Source: Kangiellaceae bacterium
GTDB taxonomy: Bacteria > Pseudomonadota > Gammaproteobacteria > Enterobacterales > Kangiellaceae
Assembly: GCA_019090895.1 (NCBI GenBank)
Contig: JAHRVB010000020.1
Span: forward strand, 1-46,364
Length of the DNA: 46,364 nt
Direction of reading: 5' to 3'
In this document: positions 35,275 to 43,440 of the stretch, piece by piece
How positions within the stretch are numbered: position 1 is the stretch's first letter
How the letters are laid out: each line of letters opens with the position of its first letter
The notes under the pieces: model-generated
What the model was told of the DNA's origin: nothing
The model's database searches: none
Seen by the model: the letters and a program-made list of their open reading frames with translations, nothing else
Translations under genes and position numbers: made by a program

Positions 35275-36207
35275 TTAATTGGTGCACTCAACTTTCCCTT
35301 CTTCACAAGCCATACAAAAACTCTGGAATTTTAATGCACTCCATTGCTCAGCTTGAATATGATCTTGGACAAAGTTGTAGCTAGTGTAATTACAGAGTTG
35401 GTCATTGTTATTATCGGCCCACAAAACAATAGCCGTTAACTTACGATACTTTCCCCATGGGGCGTTGGAATAAGTATCAGTCAGCCAATCAGAACGGATA
35501 GACACGGCTAACATTTCTTCTCGAGTCTTTGCCACCCCGCCGAATAAAGCCCGGCGAACTTCTTTTTTTAACTCACTAAGATTAGCTCCTGAGAATGTGT
35601 CTTTTGGCAGTGTCTGTTGTGAGCCAAGTCTTTCTCCATTTTCTAGCCTTAGGTTAAAACTTCCAACAGCGATAGGAGCGGCGGTGCGTTTTTGTCCTTG
35701 CATCCCCCAAAACTCAAATCGAATATTATGATTTCCTCGAGGAAGTCCCTGAACTGCTTGAGTGAAATGCTCAGAAACTATTCGCGCGTTGCTTGTTGAG
35801 ACATCTTTAGGTCTCGGTGAAAATTGAAAGGTAGTCCATTCATTTCCTTTGCGCCCCGATAAAGCAACTTGGTCAAATACTCCCCATTTTACTGAAACTG
35901 GTTTATCGTCGATAAATGCCCTTATTTCATACTTTCCTTGAGATTGGCTACCGCCATCACGCATTGGGTGATGATTAATTGCCTTAGACAGATAAACCCT
36001 ACCGTAGATATCACTATTCACATCAAAGGACTTCTTAAACTGGCTCTGAATTTCCTTCTTAAAACTAATCGGCTGGCTAGAAAATATCACTTGCCCTTGG
36101 AATTGCTCGTGAGTCGCACTGGTAATCCCCTGATCTGCCATGCAGTTAATAGAAACCAGAAAGTTTACAAGAGTGAAACTCACCCATCGATTCAACTTAT
36201 TTTTCAT
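35275..36207 (-). CDS. Exported protein sharing a C-terminal module with 30323-31615
   Basis: A 310-residue protein with a signal peptide (MKNKLNRWVSFTLVNFLVSI, cleaved near CMA). The middle has beta-rich segments (GKYEIRAFIDDKPVSVKWG, FEFWGMQGQKRTAAPIAVGS). The last third has a helix (NLSELKKEVRRALF) and a segment SDWLTDTYSNAPWGKYRKL followed by VLWADNNNDQLCNYTSYNF and a final Cys-containing tail (CMACEEGKVEC). A comparable module occurs in the protein at 30323. Function unknown; similar SDW/Cys modules occur in other exported bacterial proteins. The 37-nt element copy C ends 51 nt before the start. Confidence 0.65.
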   Translation of the reverse strand: MKNKLNRWVSFTLVNFLVSINCMADQGITSATHEQFQGQVIFSSQPISFKKEIQSQFKKSFDVNSDIYGRVYLSKAINHHPMRDGGSQSQGKYEIRAFIDDKPVSVKWGVFDQVALSGRKGNEWTTFQFSPRPKDVSTSNARIVSEHFTQAVQGLPRGNHNIRFEFWGMQGQKRTAAPIAVGSFNLRLENGERLGSQQTLPKDTFSGANLSELKKEVRRALFGGVAKTREEMLAVSIRSDWLTDTYSNAPWGKYRKLTAIVLWADNNNDQLCNYTSYNFVQDHIQAEQWSALKFQSFCMACEEGKVECTN

Positions 36208-36258
36208 TGCAGTTCCTCCGTTTCGAGGAATGTAGATTACGTAAACTAAAAAGAAATG

Positions 36259-36295
36259 AACGGAAAAAAAACTAAAAGAAAAGGTAAAAAGCTAA
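36259..36295 (-). promoter_or_regulatory. 37-nt direct-repeat upstream element, copy C
   Basis: Plus-strand composition is AACGG, seven A, ACTAAAAG, four A, GGTAAAAA, GCTAA. It has the same total length and order as copies A and B but two of the three GCTAA cores are mutated. It ends 51 nt before the gene at 35275-36207. Confidence 0.6.
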
Positions 36296-36387
36296 AGAGG
36301 AAGGATAATCGAGATTATTCAGGTGAAACGAAAGGTTTGAGTGCAAAGAGTCATCGTCAACAGCAGAGGCGCGACTCTGAAGAAGAA

Positions 36388-38190
36388 TCACGGATAGACA
36401 GGATTTTGTCGTTGATACTTCAGCACTAACCGAGCTAGTTTTTTCACCGTCGATTTATCCGTTTCTCTCCGAAGATGAGATTTGAGGATCTCAATCTCAT
36501 CACTGCCATAGTCAAACTTAACTCTGTCTAAGCTAGTGATTGAAGTTCTTTTGTATTCTGCTGCAGTCGTGCCGCCTACGATCGATAACAATTTGTCTTT
36601 GGCTAAAACATCATCGTGAGATGTATTACCTAATAAGGCGATGAGCTTACTCTTTGTTCCTGAATCCTGATTTCTATCAAATTCAGAAATATATAAATCG
36701 CTATTGTCCTTTTGATAAGGTAATTTCTCAAGTGCATTTATTGCCGCATTCTTGGTAGTAATGGACTCACCTGCCAATCCATTAACCAACAACTCGATTC
36801 CTTCTCGGTCGACAGTTTCACCCATTGCGCCTATGGAATCATAAATAGAGGCTTTAAACTGATCACTCGCTCCTTCAATATTATTGTACAAATATTGCTT
36901 TATTTGGGCTGCTTGATTCGGGGAATACTGACTACGGTGCTTTGCCAATGCGCCTAACGTCCGCAAAAGTAATAAAGAATGCTGTGAGCTATCATCGGAA
37001 AATTTCATTTCGGTAAGGTACCCTGTCAATTGTTCGATACCATCCTCATCAATTGCCGCTGAAGTTGTAATTAGAGTCACAATTGAGCGGTAAACACTCT
37101 TATCAGGTAAGTCACTCATAGTGACCTTTAGCAAAGCGCTGATCGATTCAGTCGAATTAATGTGGTTAAGTGACCAAATCACCCGATTCGCTAGATTGAA
37201 ATTGGTACTATTGTCTGCCATGAAGTCAGCCAAGAACGGCCATAAGTGCTTTTTACTTTTCATCATTTTGGCAAACGCTGCTTTGTCATCGATGAGTGAT
37301 TGAAGTTGAATAATGAAGTCAGGTAATAGAGCAAAGGCCTGCTCTTCTGAAATTCGGCTTTCTGCCGAGTAGGTTGGCCATTGAGTAAGGTCGCTGGTGA
37401 GCGAATAAAAATAGTGACCGAGGGGCAATTGGGATGAATTGGTAACCGAGATCTCAACACTCCCTTTACCCCTAACGTAGGCACTTTTTCCCATAGAACT
37501 GGTAAAAAGATCATCGCCTTTGGCCGAATGATAAAAACAGGCTCTCGTATCAGAACTTTCTTCAAGCACTATTGAAAACTCACTACGATTAACAGTTAGT
37601 GCTGAATTATCATCGGTATAGCCTTGGTTGATCTTATTTAACCGCTGACCTGAACCATTAGCATGCGACACACTTGCGTTATAGTTCCCATTGCCGTTTC
37701 GATAAGCATAAGAACCTTCTTTTTCAGTGTATTGAAAGAGATCGACATAGCCCAAGAACTCCTTTTTTAACCCTGTGTCCTGAGCCGTTGAATCGATACT
37801 TATTAACTCACCGGTACCACTGTCAAAATTAACTAAAAATGGGTGTTGATACTTGTCTACATACTCTTTAGTCAAATTCAAACTGCCTGTTTTCTTCGGT
37901 TTTATCAAAAATACAAAAGTATCTATGTTTTTTTCTAAGTCACTTTGTGATGAATCCGCGACATTGTCTAACTGGGGTTCAATTTCCCTAACATGAATAT
38001 CGAAATTCGAATTGATGTACTGCTTTTGAGCAGACTCTCCAAACACTACTTCAAGCCTTAATTTTTGTTTAAGATGATAAACGGAATAACACCTATCTGA
38101 ATGCCCAAATGCTCCTTCATTGATAGGCATTTCAATAGCCACTAGCATTGTGCAATAAATAATGGAAACCATTTTTAATAGCATTTTCAT
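36388..38190 (-). CDS. Exported protein resembling vitellogenin/large lipid transfer protein N-terminus
   Basis: A protein of about 600 residues starting MKMLLKMVSIIYCTMLVAIE. This ATG follows AAGGGTCGGA; a GTG nine codons upstream is less likely. After the signal peptide come a beta-rich half and a helical half. PFLVNFDSGTGELISIDS followed by EFLGYVDLFQY closely recalls the vitellogenin/apoB/MTP family pattern, in which a strand with a Gly turn is followed by NIKRGILxLLQ. The helical half (about 280-600: NLANRVIWSLNHINSTESIS, LLLLRTLGALAKHRSQYS, IYDSIGAMGE) has HEAT-like pairs as in the lipovitellin helical domain. The animal proteins carry lipid; the bacterial role is unknown. The assignment rests on remembered patterns. 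It lies 48 bp downstream of the 955-residue lipoprotein gene, probably as an operon. Confidence 0.55.
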   Translation of the reverse strand: MKMLLKMVSIIYCTMLVAIEMPINEGAFGHSDRCYSVYHLKQKLRLEVVFGESAQKQYINSNFDIHVREIEPQLDNVADSSQSDLEKNIDTFVFLIKPKKTGSLNLTKEYVDKYQHPFLVNFDSGTGELISIDSTAQDTGLKKEFLGYVDLFQYTEKEGSYAYRNGNGNYNASVSHANGSGQRLNKINQGYTDDNSALTVNRSEFSIVLEESSDTRACFYHSAKGDDLFTSSMGKSAYVRGKGSVEISVTNSSQLPLGHYFYSLTSDLTQWPTYSAESRISEEQAFALLPDFIIQLQSLIDDKAAFAKMMKSKKHLWPFLADFMADNSTNFNLANRVIWSLNHINSTESISALLKVTMSDLPDKSVYRSIVTLITTSAAIDEDGIEQLTGYLTEMKFSDDSSQHSLLLLRTLGALAKHRSQYSPNQAAQIKQYLYNNIEGASDQFKASIYDSIGAMGETVDREGIELLVNGLAGESITTKNAAINALEKLPYQKDNSDLYISEFDRNQDSGTKSKLIALLGNTSHDDVLAKDKLLSIVGGTTAAEYKRTSITSLDRVKFDYGSDEIEILKSHLRRETDKSTVKKLARLVLKYQRQNPVYP

Positions 38191-38238
38191 ACGATTCCGA
38201 CCCTTGATTCTATTCACTTTTGAAAAAAGAAATTAAAA

Positions 38239-41106
38239 CTAAAGTTTAAATTCTAGCGCTGTAGCTTCCCCCTTGTAGAAATTGGTATGCGAGCTAAAGG
38301 CTGATGGTGATTGATACAAGGTGATTTCTTTACGCACCTTTTTCACTAGCGATAAACAAGGACAAGGTCGATAGTACTCAACAAAGGCTTCTATTTTACC
38401 GTTCAAAATATCAATATCGAGCTCAACGTTGACATCAGTGGTATAAGTTATTTTAGGAGCTGTTAGATCAGTACTTGCATTAAACTGACCCGAAGCATCA
38501 AAACTCAAAGTCTTATCGATTATCGTAATGGTTGCATCAATACCAGCTTCTGCAATGCCAGCATCAGCGCTAGCAGACAATACTGCAGCCAATCTCATAT
38601 TAGACTCAATGTCTGCACTTACTCCAAGAGGTTGTATTTCACTAAGATCACCTTTTAAAGTCAGCGCTCCTTCAAGACTGCCCGCTACTTTTAGAGGAAT
38701 CCCATAAACGATGATTGTGATATTAAAAAGCTCACGCTCATAATCATCATTGCCAAAGTCTATTCCAACTATTTCTCCTGCATCGGGCGCATCATCGATC
38801 GCATCTTCCGCACTATCACTCGACAGAAATGACTCGCTGACGGTCGATTCTTCCATTTCACCTAAAGTAGCCACATCAACACCAAGTAATTGAAATTTTG
38901 CTTGAGCACCATTCTTAACTTGGACTGGAGTGAGATTTCCGGCCAAAAAAGTCAGTTGTTTAGTGAGATGGTTTTGGTATTCAAAATTAGCGACCACTAG
39001 ATCGTTGGTTGAATTAAAAACAGTCGCTGTTAAAGCTGCATTTCCTTTGGCAACAACTCCCGGAACAGGTTTGAAATTTATCGAACTTTCGCCACCGTAA
39101 CTCACTTCGACAGATACGATATCGTCATCGCCAAACTGGTATGACTGGCTATCACCGACATTAAAAACTCGTCCTTTCCGGTCAATATCAACGCCTTCAG
39201 AATCGGTGAAGAAATTAGGTGCTCCTAAAATGTCGTAATCGAGTACAACCACTTGGTTTGTTGAATTGCTAAATTCCACATCAAGATACGTCGGCACTAA
39301 ATCTGATTCAATCGGCTCCCCTTCTTCAAAATGAAAACGTTGATTAACATGACCGAGATTATTATTTTCCGGGTCAAACTCGCAACGGGTTGCACGATAC
39401 GTGTTAGGAAAAATATTGTCTGACCACAGGGTGAGACAATAATTTCCTCCTTCAGTATCGAGCACTTTGCTAATCAACTGTAATGTTTGTCGATCATATC
39501 TCCAAAGTTGTTTCTCTCTCGGGTCATTACATGTTGCCGCAAAAACTTCTGCATTTGAACCAGCAATGATTAGATCGGTGTCGATATCGACTGGTACAAA
39601 CAAACAAGCCGAATTCGTTTCCCCCGCTCTTAAAACGGTATACTTAATAATGTCATCATCAGCTTGGATCATTGCTCGCAAATCTTGACTAACTAAAGGG
39701 AGATTAAAATCAAAACTGGCCGCACTATCACCTGTATTTCCTTGCTCATCGACAATCTTTATATCAAGCACAAAATTAGCGCTCTCAGGTACATTGTCTG
39801 CTATCTCACGAATCGGTGTGGCAAAGGCCAACATTTGTATCTGTGTGGGTTCAGTTACATAAGCAACGACTGGCAACTGGATTGACTGACCACCATCTCT
39901 CGGAACCTCAAAAATAGCCTTATCGCTCACGACTGGTCCACCAGAATCATCAACACTCAATAAACCTAATTGAAACGTATCGCCCTTTGAGGTTGTCCAA
40001 CTCATCGTCAGCTCTATATTTTCTGTGGGATTGAAGCTAGTAACATCAACATCTATCTGTGATTGGAAAATAGGCTTACTTGAGAATCCGTTGTTGTCAA
40101 AAGTTCCTGCAATTTCGACTTGGGTGAAATCATTGTTATCAAGTAAAACAGGTGGCTCTATGACTGATACTAGCGCCAAATCTAGCTTGTTAATAGTTAG
40201 AACCTCGTCTTTGATCAGTACTGGGATGATGGCTAGCTCTTCCAATTGAGGTTCGTTATTCGAGGCTAAAAAACTAACTTCTGGTGTTACCATTATTCGA
40301 TATTCAATATTTTGCGAGAGTGCTGGTAACTTCGCATGAAGCAACGCATGATTCTCTCCAACCACTTCCACTTCTACTAGTGCACCACCCAAATCGATAA
40401 CTTCTTCACCTTCATTGGCGATTAAATCCTGTGTCATTATTTTACCTAAAGTCTCGCCCTCGCCAAATTGACTGACTACGCTTTGGGGCATTAGCTGAAC
40501 TCGAAAAAGGTATTCTTCAACCAATAATTCACTTAAATCAAATTCAATATCTATGGTAAGTAAATCACCGGAATTTAGATTATCGAAATCGGGTTCTAGA
40601 ATTCCAGCATCATCAATATTGATATATCCATCATAGACATTGATCGAATTAAGCGTAATTAGCTCAGCTTTTTCAACGAAATCTTCGTTTAAAACTAACA
40701 CCGTAGTCACACTAAAAGTATCAGACACGCCACCAATCGTTAAAATAACATCAGTAATTGTCTTCGAAGTTGCTGCAGATGTTTGTTGAACGATGATAGT
40801 TTGACCATTTGAAACGGATCCAGAATCAGAAACAAAGCTTGCTCCATCGATAGAGTATTCACCACCGGTAACGCTTATAGTTGATGCAGCATCGATACCT
40901 GAAATAGTTATAGGCGCTGACTGAACTAAAATATCAAACTCAACATCTTCTTGATCCGTGAAGCTAAACGTATCAGGAACGGTATCAGCGACTGGAAGGG
41001 GGTCTTCTGGCGTACTGGACCCACCACCGCCACAAGCAACCAGTAATGTGACCATTAGTATTGCTAAAAGGTTGTTACATATATTTCTTATTGTTGCGAT
41101 TGTCAT
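38239..41106 (-). CDS. Large lipoprotein with ricin-like segment, partner of the vitellogenin-like protein
   Basis: A 955-residue lipoprotein with lipobox LVACGGGG (Cys25). The N-terminal part is beta-sandwich-like (about 40-140, with VTGGEYSIDGASF typical of bacterial Ig-like surface domains). Residues about 505-590 hold a degenerate ricin-type lectin segment (KQLWRYDRQTLQLISK, NYCLTLWSDNIF). The C-terminal 250 residues form long amphipathic beta strands (VAGSLEGALTLKGDLSEI, ITYTTDVNVELDIDI) and end CPCLSLVKKVRKEITLYQSP then FYKGEATALEFKL; this resembles long beta-sheet regions of lipid-binding surface proteins, but I cannot name the family. It is the first gene of the locus, transcribed toward the vitellogenin-like gene. 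Confidence 0.65.
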   Translation of the reverse strand: MTIATIRNICNNLLAILMVTLLVACGGGGSSTPEDPLPVADTVPDTFSFTDQEDVEFDILVQSAPITISGIDAASTISVTGGEYSIDGASFVSDSGSVSNGQTIIVQQTSAATSKTITDVILTIGGVSDTFSVTTVLVLNEDFVEKAELITLNSINVYDGYINIDDAGILEPDFDNLNSGDLLTIDIEFDLSELLVEEYLFRVQLMPQSVVSQFGEGETLGKIMTQDLIANEGEEVIDLGGALVEVEVVGENHALLHAKLPALSQNIEYRIMVTPEVSFLASNNEPQLEELAIIPVLIKDEVLTINKLDLALVSVIEPPVLLDNNDFTQVEIAGTFDNNGFSSKPIFQSQIDVDVTSFNPTENIELTMSWTTSKGDTFQLGLLSVDDSGGPVVSDKAIFEVPRDGGQSIQLPVVAYVTEPTQIQMLAFATPIREIADNVPESANFVLDIKIVDEQGNTGDSAASFDFNLPLVSQDLRAMIQADDDIIKYTVLRAGETNSACLFVPVDIDTDLIIAGSNAEVFAATCNDPREKQLWRYDRQTLQLISKVLDTEGGNYCLTLWSDNIFPNTYRATRCEFDPENNNLGHVNQRFHFEEGEPIESDLVPTYLDVEFSNSTNQVVVLDYDILGAPNFFTDSEGVDIDRKGRVFNVGDSQSYQFGDDDIVSVEVSYGGESSINFKPVPGVVAKGNAALTATVFNSTNDLVVANFEYQNHLTKQLTFLAGNLTPVQVKNGAQAKFQLLGVDVATLGEMEESTVSESFLSSDSAEDAIDDAPDAGEIVGIDFGNDDYERELFNITIIVYGIPLKVAGSLEGALTLKGDLSEIQPLGVSADIESNMRLAAVLSASADAGIAEAGIDATITIIDKTLSFDASGQFNASTDLTAPKITYTTDVNVELDIDILNGKIEAFVEYYRPCPCLSLVKKVRKEITLYQSPSAFSSHTNFYKGEATALEFKL

Positions 41107-41176
41107 TTTTTAATCCTTGTGCCTTGAACACGGTATTAATTTACTATCGATAAAATACCTATGATCGAGATCCAAA

Positions 41177-41204
41177 GCTTAAGGATTTGCTAATGATTTG
41201 CTAA
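41177..41204 (-). promoter_or_regulatory. Related GCTAA triple repeat upstream of the 955-residue lipoprotein gene
   Basis: GCTTAAG, GCTAATG and GCTAA occur at 41177, 41189 and 41200 on the plus strand, separated by short T-containing spacers. The 12-nt first interval equals that of copies A and B; the second interval is 11 instead of 8 and the CGG-A7 part is absent. It lies 70 nt before the gene start, so it may be a variant of the same element. Confidence 0.4.
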
Positions 41205-41294
41205 TGAGACTCTATTTATTTTGTATTTCATCTATTAATAGTAGGCTCCGACTACGCTCAGACCATTTGAAGGCGGGGGCGGCCGAGCTAAGTA

Positions 41295-41864
41295 CTAGCA
41301 ATCAATTTTCTTTATGTATTCAGCCGGAACATGACCGACCAGCCAAACAGCATTTACAGTTTTGTAAAATACGAAACCGTCATCGACCATCCTTGTCGCA
41401 TCAATTTCGAGTAGTAACAACTTTCCATAACGGCACCCAACCGCCATTGCTGTGTCTTTATTTTGTGACAAATGAACATGATGACGTTGCATTTTTGACA
41501 GACCTTGGGCATTTATCTGTTCGGCGTTTTTTTGTGCTGTTCCGTGAAGAAGCACAGCTGGCGGACTAGTTGCCTCGAGATCCAGTTCGATTTTGACACT
41601 ATGCCCTTGGTTAGCACGAATCATTTGCCCATTTCCGCTAATAGCAAATCGTTGTTTATTGTTGGTACTCACAATTTGAGTGACCAACGAATTATCTAAT
41701 AGTTGTCCATATTGGATGGACTTATCAATCAACTGCTCGACATTAACCCAGCCTTTGGAATCCATATCGACACCAATTTCCTCTGGATGATGCCTCAGAA
41801 TATAACTTAGATACTTCGATCCTGACTTAATTTGACGCTCAAGTGTACTCAGTATTTTTTTCAT
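41295..41864 (-). CDS. kptA: RNA 2'-phosphotransferase
   Basis: A 189-residue cytoplasmic enzyme of the Tpt1/KptA family. It has the N-terminal RNA-binding winged helix (SKYLSYILRHHPEEIGVDMD, KGWVNVEQLID) and the ADP-ribosyltransferase-like domain with IRANQGHSV, LLHGT, MQRHHVHLSQ, AVGCRYGKLLLLEIDA and a final YKTVNAVWLVGHVPAEYI. The yeast enzyme removes the 2'-phosphate left at tRNA splice junctions using NAD. Bacterial KptA does the same in vitro, but its natural substrate is unclear because bacteria lack that splicing route. All family hallmarks are present at usual length. The gene is flanked by the surface-protein locus and the HExxH protein gene and has no obvious pathway neighbours. 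Confidence 0.95.
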   Translation of the reverse strand: MKKILSTLERQIKSGSKYLSYILRHHPEEIGVDMDSKGWVNVEQLIDKSIQYGQLLDNSLVTQIVSTNNKQRFAISGNGQMIRANQGHSVKIELDLEATSPPAVLLHGTAQKNAEQINAQGLSKMQRHHVHLSQNKDTAMAVGCRYGKLLLLEIDATRMVDDGFVFYKTVNAVWLVGHVPAEYIKKIDC

Positions 41865-41970
41865 TGATTCTTTCTCTTAATTCTAAATTTTCATTACAAG
41901 GACAGCAAAAGGAGTAACAGCCTTAGTCTCTATCTATCCAATTGCTTTACCTATCTCTTATTATGATTAT

Positions 41971-42624
41971 CTAATTGCTTTGTATCGGATTACCAAAGAA
42001 AGCGATATACCTTGGCCAAATTTCTTTGAATCGGCGATTAGCATATTCTTCGGCAAAACGCTCACCACCCACCATACGATCAGACTTTCGACTTCGTTGT
42101 TTGTCCACGTGATGACCGAGTTCATGTAAGAAAACATGCATCAACATAAAGGCTTTTGCTTGTGCTAAAGTAAAATAACAAGTCCAATATGAATCTTGCT
42201 GTTCGCTGTCAGCACCAATAGACTGCTTATCATCCCACTGACAAATAACGCCCAGAGTATCAAATAACCATCGATGCTCCTGGAAATAATGGTCAGAGTA
42301 TTCAATCCATAATCCTTTCTGCCATGCACAAAGCCATATCACTCCAGTTCCTTCTTTCGAATAATGCTTATAATAAGCATCGCTATATTCGTTTTCACTG
42401 GCTAAGAAAATGGCTTCTATACCAACAGAAATATCTATCCAATCAGGAAGCATTTCGACGAAATCATGAATATCACGCTTACTCAATACATGAATAAAAC
42501 CTCGACTAGGCTTTACTCTGTCAACCACATATCCCTGTTGCGCCGTTTTCTGGTGATTATTTTTTCTTTGAACGTGTCCGCCTATAACTTTTGGTGACGT
42601 TTTACGATTGTATGTTGTTCTCAT
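41971..42624 (-). CDS. Putative HExxH metallopeptidase-like protein
   Basis: A protein of about 217 residues starting MRTTYNRKTSPKVIGGHVQR. An upstream start (42663) exists, but AAGGA lies just before this ATG. No signal peptide is present; the N-terminus is basic. HELGHH (residues 180-185 counted from the upstream Met) is a zincin active-site motif, and GERFAEEYANRRF about 20 residues later can supply the third zinc-ligand Glu, a gluzincin arrangement. The N-terminal half (FIHVLSKRDIHDFVEMLPDW, AIFLASENEY) is unfamiliar. A cytoplasmic metalloprotease or a structural metal site is possible. It is 106 bp upstream of kptA on the same strand. Confidence 0.7.
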   Translation of the reverse strand: MRTTYNRKTSPKVIGGHVQRKNNHQKTAQQGYVVDRVKPSRGFIHVLSKRDIHDFVEMLPDWIDISVGIEAIFLASENEYSDAYYKHYSKEGTGVIWLCAWQKGLWIEYSDHYFQEHRWLFDTLGVICQWDDKQSIGADSEQQDSYWTCYFTLAQAKAFMLMHVFLHELGHHVDKQRSRKSDRMVGGERFAEEYANRRFKEIWPRYIAFFGNPIQSN

Positions 42625-42713
42625 TAGTTTTTCCTTTTGGCATGCGCCAATATTCAGCACCATAAATGATGCTGAGAAATTAAATGGTGTAAATTACTAA
42701 TTGGTTTTGCTAT

Positions 42714-42958
42714 CTATTCCCTGAAGTAATGATCACGTCTCGATCCATCAAATCGGCCGCCTTTAAGACAACAAGCCTTAAAATCTTCGACCTGACAGGC
42801 ACGGGCAAGGATCATTTCTACCCAATTTTTCTGAAAGCTCTTTATTACCGTGAACGACTCTGTCGCCACGCTTAACTTGAGTTTCTGAAGGGTAACCTTT
42901 CCTTCGTTTACTGGTTACTTCAAAAAAATAAATTATGATTTAAGTTATTAAAACGCAT
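42714..42958 (-). pseudogene. SEC-C motif protein disrupted by two homopolymer insertions
   Basis: A strong GGAGGT precedes an ATG at 42958 reading [12 protein letters not shown], then the frame breaks at seven Ts (plus-strand A7, 42922-42928). With six Ts it would continue [47 protein letters not shown]. It then breaks again at four Ts (A4 at 42780-42783), where three would give KACCLKGGRFDGSRRDHYF and a stop at 42714. The product would be about 80 residues ending in a zinc-binding SEC-C motif, found on SecA C-termini and many small proteins. The usual CPCGSG is CPCLSG here, a further sign of decay. Both breaks are +1 at homopolymers, so sequencing error cannot be excluded. Confidence 0.8.
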
Positions 42959-43440
42959 GATGCACCTCCAACTTACCTCGATTTCCCAAGAAATAAGATT
43001 GTTGCTCAGTCAGAATTTTTCAGCTTGGAATTTAGACTGACAATTAGTTCGACAATTCCTACATAGATTCGCATTCAAGGACAACTTTTTGAACACGTAT
43101 AGAAAGTTATCAACCGTTTCCTTGGCCATGCGAAAACACGACTATAGGAATAGAAGACCATTATTATCGAACAAGATTTTTGACCAGCTTATTTACGAAT
43201 CGTAATTAAGCTAAAAAGAGCAATTAAGACTCGAAAAAAGACCGGCATAAGAAAGTTATCAAAAACATATTATTAATTCTCCTCTGCGGTTAGTGAATAA
43301 AAGACTGACTTAGTTTTTTAAGTCGCGGAGAGTTTAATCGCATGGGAATGAAATAGCAAATAGTTTGTAATTGCCAATGGAGATGAACGAAAAGATAAAT
43401 GAGCTTCACTCAATTAAATGCGGTTGGCTCCATCGGACTG
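42959..43440. other. Intergenic region with a 13-bp direct repeat
   Basis: The 482 bp upstream of the SEC-C remnant and downstream of the GGDEF-EAL gene contain no supported gene. AGAAAGTTATCAA occurs twice, at about 43101 and 43249. GCTAAAAAG and AAAGACCGG, elements of the 37-nt repeat, both occur near 43209-43245 but in a different order. No RNA gene is recognisable. Confidence 0.4.

Noticed and set aside
43209-43245. Possible fifth copy of the 37-nt element
   Set aside because: GCTAAAAAG and AAAGACCGG are present but in reversed order and without the fixed spacing.
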